From Candidatus Dormiibacterota bacterium (GTDB lineage Bacteria > Chloroflexota > Dormibacteria > Aeolococcales > Bog-877), in assembly GCA_030038765.1 (NCBI GenBank), contig JASHRA010000037.1:1-5588 (forward strand): a stretch of 5,588 nt of DNA. The letters run 5' to 3'. Positions 1-4,617 of the stretch are shown piece after piece (the first letter of the stretch is position 1; each line of letters starts with the position of its first letter). The notes beneath the pieces were generated by a model, which saw nothing but the letters and a program-made list of their open reading frames with translations, was not told where the DNA came from and made no database searches. Made by a program: the position numbers and the translations under genes.

Positions 1-123
1 CGCCTCCAGGGGCACGTAGCCCACCGCCGCCAGGTTGTAGCGGAGCGTCATGCGCACCGACTCGTCGTCCTCGACCAGCAGCACCTTGCGCCCCCGCCCG
101 GCGCTGCTGGGTGCCTCGGTCAC
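1..123 (-). CDS. Response regulator, N-terminal 41 residues (PhoB/RegX3-type, cut by window edge)
   Basis: This is the receiver-domain start of a two-component response regulator. It would be phosphorylated on an aspartate by a sensor kinase and then control transcription. The visible protein has a short Ser/Gly/Arg-rich lead, then strand beta-1 KVLLVEDDE (residues 13-21) with the acidic pair D19-D20 that binds Mg2+ in receiver domains. Helix 1 follows, with the LRYNL (27-31) and VGY (34-36) pattern typical of OmpR/PhoB-class regulators. The phospho-acceptor Asp and the DNA-binding domain lie outside the window, so the PhoB/RegX3 assignment is inferred from this pattern and the neighbour. I chose GTG at 123-121, which follows the phoU stop TGA by one base, with a GGAG about 10 nt upstream inside the phoU end. 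This implies one transcript and translational coupling with phoU. The likely partner is the histidine kinase at 2867-4000, which is not adjacent. Confidence 0.85.
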   Translation of the reverse strand, partial: MTEAPSSAGRGRKVLLVEDDESVRMTLRYNLAAVGYVPLEA

Positions 124-124
124 C

Positions 125-787
125 TCAGCCCAGCTCCACCAGCTCGCCGGTCTCGAGGAAGACCAGGTCCTCGGCGATGTTGGTGACCCGGTCCGCGATC
201 CGCTCCAGGTTGTGGGCGATGAAGACCAGGTTGGTGGCGGCGTAGGCCCAGTCCGGCCGCTCCCGCATGGTCTCCACCATGTCGTCGAAGACGCGGTGGT
301 AGATGCGGTCGATGCGGTCGTCGCGGGCGGCGATGTCCTGGGCCCGGCGGTGGTCGCCCGAGGTGACCGCCTCCAGGATGTCGCGCACCTGCTCGCCGGT
401 GTAGCCGCCCATGGCCAAGATGGTGTCGAGGCGGGGTCGCGAGGAGAGCTGGATCAGGGGCAGGGCGTAGCGGGCGCAGCTCTTGGCGTGGTCGCCCATG
501 CGCTCCAGCTCGGAGCCCATCAGCATCAGGGCCAGGACCTGGTTCAGCTCGTGCCCGCTGGGGTGCTGAGCGGCCAGCAGGCGGATGCCCCGCTCGCGCT
601 CCTGGTGGTGGCGCTGGTTGAGCTCGGCGTCCCCGGCCACCACTCCCCGCAGCCGCTCCCCGTCCCTGGTCTCCAGCCCCGACATGGCGTTGGAGACGCC
701 GTCGGTGACCATCTTCCCCAGCACCCGGACCCCGTCGCGGAGCGCGGCCAGGCCGGCCTCGAACTCCACCTCCGAGGGAGCATCCAC
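125..787 (-). CDS. phoU: PhoU-family phosphate regulator
   Basis: PhoU proteins are cytoplasmic helical-bundle adaptors that link phosphate transport to the PhoR kinase and keep the Pho regulon off when phosphate is plentiful. The protein has 220 residues, the usual length, and two three-helix repeats. Each carries the metal-binding E/DxxxD signature: ELERMGDHAK (93-102) in the first and NLERIADRVTNIAEDLVFL (193-211) in the second. The segment before the first signature normally reads like PxxxDLR; here it is PSGHEL (76-81), so the conserved Asp and Arg are missing. I chose GTG at 787-785 because it lies exactly 7 nt after a TAGTAT -10 element and gives a normal PhoU N terminus. In-frame codons further upstream (W, P, G-rich) do not look like PhoU, and the next internal start (ATG at 712-710) would remove helix 1. 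The response regulator follows after one base. No pst transporter genes are in view. Confidence 0.93.
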   Translation of the reverse strand: MDAPSEVEFEAGLAALRDGVRVLGKMVTDGVSNAMSGLETRDGERLRGVVAGDAELNQRHHQERERGIRLLAAQHPSGHELNQVLALMLMGSELERMGDHAKSCARYALPLIQLSSRPRLDTILAMGGYTGEQVRDILEAVTSGDHRRAQDIAARDDRIDRIYHRVFDDMVETMRERPDWAYAATNLVFIAHNLERIADRVTNIAEDLVFLETGELVELG

Positions 788-794
788 GGCCTCG

Positions 795-823
795 ATACTA
801 GCCCACGGATCCGGCCCCCAAAC
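795..823 (-). promoter_or_regulatory. Putative leaderless promoter of phoU-response regulator operon
   Basis: On the minus strand the -10 hexamer TAGTAT (800-795) ends 7 nt before the phoU GTG, so transcription would begin at or next to the first base of the start codon. A weak -35 candidate (GTTTGG, 823-818; the overlapping TTGGGG, 821-816, shares TTG with the consensus) lies 15-17 nt upstream depending on register. There is no usable Shine-Dalgarno sequence; the only GAGG is 2 nt from the GTG, too close. This is the standard arrangement of leaderless genes in Actinobacteria and Deinococcus. It would let phoU and the regulator be transcribed independently of the upstream epimerase. Inference from sequence only. 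Confidence 0.5.
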
Positions 824-848
824 GCGACCCGCGGGAGCGGGCGCCGCC

Positions 849-1787
849 TCAGGCCGGCGGGCGGCGCAGCGAGTCGATCTGGCGGTGGTAGCCCTCGGGG
901 AAGCTGACCTGGGCCCGGAAGCCGAGCTGGGTGCGGGCCCGGGTGTGGTCGGCCTCGGTGTGGTAGACGTCGCCGCGGGCCATGGGGTGGTTCTCGATCC
1001 GGATCGGCCCCACCTCCCGGCGGAGCAGCTCGAAGACGTCCAGCAGGGAGACGATGGCGCCGCCGCCGATGTTGATGGCGAGCCCCGCCACCGGCGCCTC
1101 GGCGGCCCTCCGGGTGGCGGCCACCACGTCCTCCACGTAGGTGAAGTCGCGGCTCTGGGTGCCGTCTCCCAGGACCTGCAGGGGCTCGCCCGCCAGGGCC
1201 GCCTCGGCGAAGATGCGCAGCCCCATGTCGGGACGCTGGCCGGGGCCGTAGACGGTGAAGTAGCGCAGCGCCACCGTCTCCAGCTCGGGCCCGGACGCGG
1301 CCAGGCAGAGCCGCTCGGCCTGCATCTTGGTCCGGGCGTAGGGCGAGATCGGCTCCAGCCGGCCCTCCTCGCGGAAGGGGCGGGGCCCGTTGCCGTAGAC
1401 GGAGGAGGAGGAGGCGAAGACCAGGCGGCGGACCGAGCCAGCCCTGCGGCAGGCCCCGATGACGCGCTCCGTGGCCTCGATGTTGTCGTGCTCGTACTTG
1501 TCCTCGGAGCCGAAGCTGGCGCGCACGCCGGCCCTCCCGGCCAGGTGGTAGACGACCTCGGCGCCGTCCACCAGCGAGTCCAGGTCGAGGGCGGTGAGGT
1601 CGCCCTCCAGGAGCTGGAAGGAGGGCTCGCCCCGGAGGGCCTCGGCCCGGGCCCGCTTCTCCGAGGGGTCGTAGGCGTCGGTGAAGGCGTCCACCCCGCG
1701 GACGGTCCAGCCGCTCCGGGCCAGTGAGCCGGAGAGGTGCGAGCCGATGAAGCCGGCCGCACCGGTGACGACACAGGTGTCAGGCAA
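849..1787 (-). CDS. NAD-dependent UDP-sugar epimerase/dehydratase (extended SDR family, GalE/UDP-glucuronate epimerase-like)
   Basis: This is a soluble nucleotide-sugar enzyme that probably epimerises or otherwise modifies a UDP-hexose or UDP-uronic acid for surface glycan synthesis. The protein has 312 residues, normal for the family. It shows a Rossmann NAD site GAAGFIG (9-15), the ribose-binding acidic residue D33, the catalytic SSSSVYG segment (126-132) and the Y150xxxK154 dyad in SPYARTK. RYFTVYGPGQRPDM (175-188) and GDGTQSRDFTYVEDV (207-221) are characteristic of this family. The YFTVYGP form, with Thr where GalE usually has Asn, leans toward UDP-glucuronate 4-epimerase-like members, but substrate cannot be read from sequence. 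The start is TTG at 1787-1785 because GGAGGT lies 5 nt upstream and the Rossmann strand follows at once; no ATG or GTG fits. It is divergent from a glycosyltransferase, suggesting a shared pathway. Its stop lies 61 nt before the phoU start, and phoU seems to have its own promoter. Confidence 0.9.
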   Translation of the reverse strand: MPDTCVVTGAAGFIGSHLSGSLARSGWTVRGVDAFTDAYDPSEKRARAEALRGEPSFQLLEGDLTALDLDSLVDGAEVVYHLAGRAGVRASFGSEDKYEHDNIEATERVIGACRRAGSVRRLVFASSSSVYGNGPRPFREEGRLEPISPYARTKMQAERLCLAASGPELETVALRYFTVYGPGQRPDMGLRIFAEAALAGEPLQVLGDGTQSRDFTYVEDVVAATRRAAEAPVAGLAINIGGGAIVSLLDVFELLRREVGPIRIENHPMARGDVYHTEADHTRARTQLGFRAQVSFPEGYHRQIDSLRRPPA

Positions 1788-1792
1788 GTGGG

Positions 1793-1798
1793 ACCTCC
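1793..1798 (-). promoter_or_regulatory. Ribosome binding site that decides the TTG start of the epimerase
   Basis: GGAGGT on the minus strand lies 5 nt before TTG 1787-1785. It is a full anti-16S match at good spacing, and the only reason a rare TTG start is preferred over longer open-frame alternatives. Confidence 0.75.
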
Positions 1799-1869
1799 GC
1801 GAAACCGAGAGGGGGACGGGCCGGGCGGAAGCGCGCCCGGGGGCGGGCTGGGCTCGGAATTGCCCCGTG

Positions 1870-1875
1870 TAGACT
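1870..1875 (+). promoter_or_regulatory. Putative -10 element of the glycosyltransferase gene
   Basis: TAGACT on the plus strand predicts a transcription start near 1882-1883, only about 8 nt before the GTG at 1891. The bases before the start (TTCCTCCC) resemble the complement of a Shine-Dalgarno sequence rather than one, so a near-leaderless mRNA is likely. No convincing -35 is seen. It forms part of TAGACTA, whose opposite strand gives TAGTCTA, used in the epimerase promoter. Confidence 0.35.
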
Positions 1876-1900
1876 AGCCGCGTTCCTCCCGTGATGTCCC
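1871..1900 (-). promoter_or_regulatory. Putative promoter of the epimerase
   Basis: The minus strand carries TAGTCT (1876-1871) as a TANNNT-type -10. GGGACA (1900-1895, four of six matches to TTGACA) lies 18 nt upstream. Predicted transcription would start near 1864, leaving a leader of roughly 77 nt before the TTG. That leader contains a 7-bp GC stem (plus-strand arms 1821-1827 and 1834-1840, 6-nt loop). The -10 overlaps the plus-strand -10 of the divergent glycosyltransferase, so the two promoters may exclude each other. Confidence 0.4.
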
Positions 1901-2895
1901 TCAGCCCTGCTCCGCCCCCGGCCGCCGCGGAGGGGCCCGGCCGAGGCCCCGGGGGTCTCTTGCCGCTGGGCGAGGGCGGCCAGGCCCCGGCGATCGGGGC
2001 GGTGATCGCCACCCTGGGCCGGCCCAGCCTGGACACGGCCATCGCCAGCGTGCTCTCCCAGACCCGGCCGGTGAGCCGGCTGGTGGTGGTGGTGGACGGT
2101 CCCCTGGAGTCGGTCGCGGAGCGCCGTTCGCTGGACCATCCGCTGGTCACCGTCGTCTGCCTCGGGAGCAGGCACGGCCTGCCCTTCGCCCGCAACGCCG
2201 GCATCGCCCGCCTCGACACCGAGCTGGTGGCGCTGCTCGACGACGACGACGAGTGGCTGCCGGACAAGCTGCGCCAGCAGCTGGCCCGCTTCCTGGCCAT
2301 GCGCGAGGCCGGCGTCGACCACCCCGTGGTCGGCTGCCGGATGCTCTTCCAGGACGAGCAGCGCCGCCCCCTGCACATCGCGCCCGCGTCCCTCATCGGG
2401 CCCGGGCAGCGCGTCGGCGACTACCTCTTCCGCCGCCGCCGGATCCGGCCCCGGGGCGCGGTCCTGGGCTCCTCCATGCTGCTCTTCGACCGCGAGCTGG
2501 CACGAAGCGTCGCCTTCGACGACCAGCTGACCCGCCACGACGACTGGGACTGGCTGCTCCGGGTCGGGGCCCGTCCCGACACCGGCTTCGCCCACACGCC
2601 CGAGGTGGCCATGCGCTACACGGTGCAGCTGGCCTCCAACTCGGCCCGGAGGGGCTGGCACGACAGCGCCGCCTGGCCCGCCGCGCACGCCCAGTTCCTC
2701 ACCCCGCGGGAGCGGGCCGACTTCCTGCTCTGCGTCACCGCGCCCATCGCCGTCATGTACTGGGACTGGCGGGGGCTGGGGGCGATCGTGGGCCGGGCCC
2801 GCCGGAGCGGCCCCGCCAGCGCCAGCGCCTGGGGCTTCCTGCTCGGCCTGGTCGGGATCTCGGCGCTCAGGACGCTGCGGCGCCGGCTCCGCTGA
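1891..2895 (+). CDS. Family 2 glycosyltransferase
   Basis: This enzyme transfers a sugar from a nucleotide-sugar donor to a growing glycan or lipid acceptor on the cytoplasmic face of the membrane. It has 334 residues. An unstructured Pro/Ala/Gly-rich lead of about 34 residues precedes the GT-A fold. The donor-binding strand and helix start at IGAVIATLGRPSL (35-47), RLVVVVDG (63-70) follows, and PFARNAGI (98-105) matches the GT2 pattern before the metal-binding DXD. The DXD is the acidic run LLDDDDEWLPDKL (115-127). HDDWDWLLR (216-224) corresponds to the acceptor-side catalytic (E/D)D motif with its W/R neighbours. The C terminus has two modest hydrophobic stretches (about 278-290 and 313-326) and an Arg-rich tail, consistent with peripheral membrane binding. 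The start is uncertain: GTG 1891, ATG 1894 or TTG 1960 are all in frame, and none has a good ribosome binding site. It is divergent from the epimerase, and its stop overlaps the end of the kinase gene. Confidence 0.88.
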   Translation: MMSLSPAPPPAAAEGPGRGPGGLLPLGEGGQAPAIGAVIATLGRPSLDTAIASVLSQTRPVSRLVVVVDGPLESVAERRSLDHPLVTVVCLGSRHGLPFARNAGIARLDTELVALLDDDDEWLPDKLRQQLARFLAMREAGVDHPVVGCRMLFQDEQRRPLHIAPASLIGPGQRVGDYLFRRRRIRPRGAVLGSSMLLFDRELARSVAFDDQLTRHDDWDWLLRVGARPDTGFAHTPEVAMRYTVQLASNSARRGWHDSAAWPAAHAQFLTPRERADFLLCVTAPIAVMYWDWRGLGAIVGRARRSGPASASAWGFLLGLVGISALRTLRRRLR

Positions 2896-4000
2896 GGGCC
2901 GGGCCTGGGTCCGGCTCCGCCGGGGGCCGGCGGAGCACGATGCGCACCCGGGTGCCGGCGCCGGGGGTGCTGTGGACCTCGATCCTGCCCCCCTGCAGCT
3001 CCACCGCCTGCTTGGCGATGGTCAGGCCGAGGCCGCTGCCGCGGCCGGAGCGGGAGCGGTCGCCGGTGTAGAAGCGGTCGAAGATGCGCCCCAGCTGGCG
3101 GGCGGGGATGCCCGCGCCGGTGTCGCGCACCGAGATCGAGGGGCCGTCCCGGCCCTGGCCCACCGCCACCGTCACCCGGCCCTCGGGCTGGGTGAACTTG
3201 AGGGCGTTGTCGAGCACGTTGCCGAGGGCCCGCTCCAGCCGGGGGGGGTCGGCCAGGGCGGGCGTCGGACGGCCGCGCAGGGAGAGTCGCAGGCCCCGCT
3301 CCCGGGCCAGGGGCCGGAGTCCCTCCAGCTGGGCCCCGGCCAGGCCCTTCAGCTCCACCTCGAGGATCTCGACCCGCTCCACGCCCGCCTCCAGCCGTCC
3401 CAGGTCCAGGATCGCCTCCACCTGCTGGTGGAGGCGCTCGGCCTCGGCCGCGATGCGGGTGGCGAAGAGCTGGCGCGCCTCGGGGTCGTCCCGGGCCGAG
3501 CCGGTCAGGGTCTCGGCCATCAGGCGCAGGCTGGCGAGGGGCGTGCGCAGGTCGTGGGAGAGGTTGGCGATCAGCTCCTGGTTGGCCCGGCTCAGCCGGT
3601 GCTCGTGGGTGATGTCGGTGACGATCAGGGCCACCTGGGGGCCGTCGCTCTCGCCCTCCAGGGGCGCCGCCACCACCCGGAGCACCCGCCGCCACTGGTT
3701 CTGGCGCAGCTCCCCGTGGACCGGCAGGCCTCCGGCCAGGGCCTCCCCGACCAGGTCGGCGGCCCGGGGGTCCTCCAGGATCTGGGCCAGCGGCGTGCCC
3801 GGCTCGGGCACCGCCACCTCGCCCCGGGAGCCCGGTGGCGCCAGCACCCGCGCGGAGTTGGGGCTGGCCCAGCGCAGCGTGCGGGTGGCGTCCAGCAGCA
3901 GCACCGCCTCGGTGCCCAGCCGGGTGAGGTAGCTGAGCAGCTGCCCCGGGGTCCCCGGGGGCGGCCCCTGGGGAGCGGGGGCGGGGGCCTCCCGGCTCAA
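2867..4000 (-). CDS. Soluble PAS-domain sensor histidine kinase (PhoR/SenX3-like)
   Basis: This kinase would autophosphorylate on histidine and pass phosphate to a response regulator, most plausibly the one at 1-123. The protein has 377 residues: a Pro/Gly-rich lead (1-20), a PAS-like domain (about 21-130, ending in VTDITHEHR), a HisKA dimerisation domain with the phospho-acceptor H149 in NLSHDLRTPL, then a complete ATPase domain. That domain shows the N box NVLDNALKFT (261-270), G1 box DTGAGIP (293-299), F box FDRFY (307-311) and G2 box GSGLGLTIA (321-329). PhoR and SenX3 usually have N-terminal membrane segments; none is present, so this kinase should be cytoplasmic. The start is TTG at 4000-3998, which overlaps the upstream stop as TTGA. 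A GGGA lies about 6 nt upstream, and no other plausible start precedes the PAS domain. Its 3' end overlaps the opposing glycosyltransferase by 29 bp. An 8-G run (3241-3248) lies in the ATPase region. Confidence 0.92.
   Translation of the reverse strand: MSREAPAPAPQGPPPGTPGQLLSYLTRLGTEAVLLLDATRTLRWASPNSARVLAPPGSRGEVAVPEPGTPLAQILEDPRAADLVGEALAGGLPVHGELRQNQWRRVLRVVAAPLEGESDGPQVALIVTDITHEHRLSRANQELIANLSHDLRTPLASLRLMAETLTGSARDDPEARQLFATRIAAEAERLHQQVEAILDLGRLEAGVERVEILEVELKGLAGAQLEGLRPLARERGLRLSLRGRPTPALADPPRLERALGNVLDNALKFTQPEGRVTVAVGQGRDGPSISVRDTGAGIPARQLGRIFDRFYTGDRSRSGRGSGLGLTIAKQAVELQGGRIEVHSTPGAGTRVRIVLRRPPAEPDPGPALSGAGAAAS
2914..2936 (+). terminator. Strong hairpin after the glycosyltransferase stop, possible U-less terminator
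   Basis: A perfect 10-bp inverted repeat (GCTCCGCCGG, 2914-2923; complementary arm 2927-2936) with a GGG loop begins 19 nt after the glycosyltransferase stop. No T-run follows, so it is not a classic intrinsic terminator, but hairpins without a U-tract are proposed to terminate in Actinobacteria. It lies inside the 3' coding end of the opposing kinase. CCGGCTCCGC occurs twice nearby (2883-2892 and 2911-2920), so the downstream arm could pair with either copy. In DNA this GC-rich some pairing is expected by chance; ten perfect pairs is above what I saw elsewhere in the window. Confidence 0.4.
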
Positions 4001-4506
4001 CGCTGTTCCCAGCGTCCCCCGGCATCGGGGCGTCCCAGGTAGACGGCCTGGGTCACCCGCTCCTTGTCGTCGGGGATGTCGAGGCGCCAGACCCCGCCCT
4101 TGGGCGAGCGCGAGCCGGCACCGGCGCCGCCCGCCTGCAGCAGGGGCGGGAGGATGTCCCCGTGGCTGCAGGCGGCCACGCGCTGGGCGCCGTCGGCGAA
4201 GTAGACGGCGAGCAGCCGTGCCAGCTCGCGGCGGGCGTCCTCTGGATCCAGCGGAGGCCCCCCCTCGAGCAGGCGGCTGTCGTCCTGGACGGGGAGCCCG
4301 TGGGCGTGGGCCAGCGGCAGCAGGGTGTCGCGGCAGCGCACGGCCGGGCTGCTGTAGTGGGCCTCGATGCCGGCCTCGGCGAGCAGCTCGACCAGGCTCA
4401 GGGCCTGCCGCCAGCCGGCCTGGTTGAGCGGCCTCCGGAGCTCCGGCCCGGACCACTCGCCGCGCTCCTCGGCGACGGCGTGGCGGACCAGGTAGAGACT
4501 GCGCAC
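3997..4506 (-). CDS. Small histidine phosphatase (SixA-like / MutT1 C-terminal-domain-like)
   Basis: This is a cytoplasmic phosphatase of the RHG (phosphoglycerate-mutase-like) superfamily, 169 residues, close to SixA length. Using GTG 4506 as residue 1, it has the phospho-acceptor motif LVRHA (6-10, R8-H9), SSPAVRCRDT (52-61) with the phosphate-binding R57, a likely acid residue E81 in LLEGG, and the second catalytic histidine H115 in CSHGD. The catalytic set is therefore intact. SixA removes phosphate from phosphohistidine in signalling proteins. The SSPAVRCRDTLLPLA, CSHGD and KGGVWRLD segments also resemble the histidine phosphatase domain fused to Nudix in actinobacterial MutT1, so a nucleotide or diphosphate substrate is equally possible. 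GTG 4506 gives the canonical SixA N terminus; ATG at 4533-4531 adds nine residues, includes a rare ATA codon and covers a possible -10 element. Its stop overlaps the kinase start (TTGA), indicating translational coupling. Confidence 0.87.
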   Translation of the reverse strand: MRSLYLVRHAVAEERGEWSGPELRRPLNQAGWRQALSLVELLAEAGIEAHYSSPAVRCRDTLLPLAHAHGLPVQDDSRLLEGGPPLDPEDARRELARLLAVYFADGAQRVAACSHGDILPPLLQAGGAGAGSRSPKGGVWRLDIPDDKERVTQAVYLGRPDAGGRWEQR

Positions 4507-4516
4507 CAGAGTCCGG

Positions 4517-4558
4517 AGTATAGGGACGGCCATCGGCGACCCGGGTGGGCGCAGACTA
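4517..4558 (-). promoter_or_regulatory. Putative promoter region of the histidine phosphatase-kinase operon
   Basis: Two -10-like elements sit on the minus strand. TATACT (4522-4517) ends 10 nt before GTG 4506 and would give an almost leaderless transcript. TAGTCT (4558-4553) is identical to the epimerase -10, ends 19 nt before ATG 4533, and lies within the recurring CTAGTCT sequence. Neither has a clear -35. Which one is used would decide between the two possible starts of the phosphatase. Confidence 0.4.
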
Positions 4559-4576
4559 GGCGGGTGTGACCTGAGA

Positions 4577-4598
4577 CCGGGGTCGGCGCCGACCCCGG
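4577..4598. repeat. 22-bp perfect palindrome between phosphatase and ppx genes
   Basis: An 11-base arm CCGGGGTCGGC (4577-4587) is followed directly by its exact reverse complement (4588-4598). It lies in the divergent intergenic region, 19 nt before the ppx GTG. It could be an operator for a dimeric regulator, or fold in the ppx leader as an 8-bp stem with a 6-nt loop. Just upstream, TGTGACC and TGAGACC (4565-4578) form an adjacent imperfect 7-bp repeat. Confidence 0.6.
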
Positions 4599-4604
4599 GC
4601 GGGT

Positions 4605-4609
4605 GGAGG
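4605..4609 (+). promoter_or_regulatory. Ribosome binding site deciding the ppx start
   Basis: GGAGG lies 8 nt before GTG 4618. An in-frame GTG at 4603 overlaps this element and has no binding site of its own, so 4618 is preferred. Confidence 0.7.
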
Positions 4610-4617
4610 CGGGGCCG

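Noticed and set aside
828..841. Hairpin after the epimerase stop (5-bp stem, TCCC loop on the minus strand) as a terminator
   Set aside because: The stem is short and followed only by TCGCGTTT; hairpins of this size are common by chance at this GC content.
50..1774. Long open frames on the opposite strand or in other frames across phoU and the epimerase (for example 50-907 +, 585-1727 +, and the extension of the phoU frame up to 1774)
   Set aside because: They are rich in Gly, Arg, Ala, Pro and Ser with no family motifs, and arise because stop codons are rare in GC-rich DNA. The real frames carry full motif sets.
1821..1840. 7-bp GC stem in the epimerase leader as a riboswitch or attenuator
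   Set aside because: A single short stem with no conserved aptamer features; noted only in the promoter entry.
1788..2688. Upstream extension of the epimerase frame to 2396 and the frame 1780-2688 (-) antisense to the glycosyltransferase
   Set aside because: The extra residues are shadow sequence antisense to a clear GT2 protein. The TTG start at 1787 has a strong ribosome binding site and a proper Rossmann start.
2253..4042. Shadow frames across the glycosyltransferase and kinase (2253-3071 +, 2616-4025 -, 2972-4042 +, 3084-3932 +)
   Set aside because: Low-complexity translations without motifs, overlapping well-supported genes throughout.
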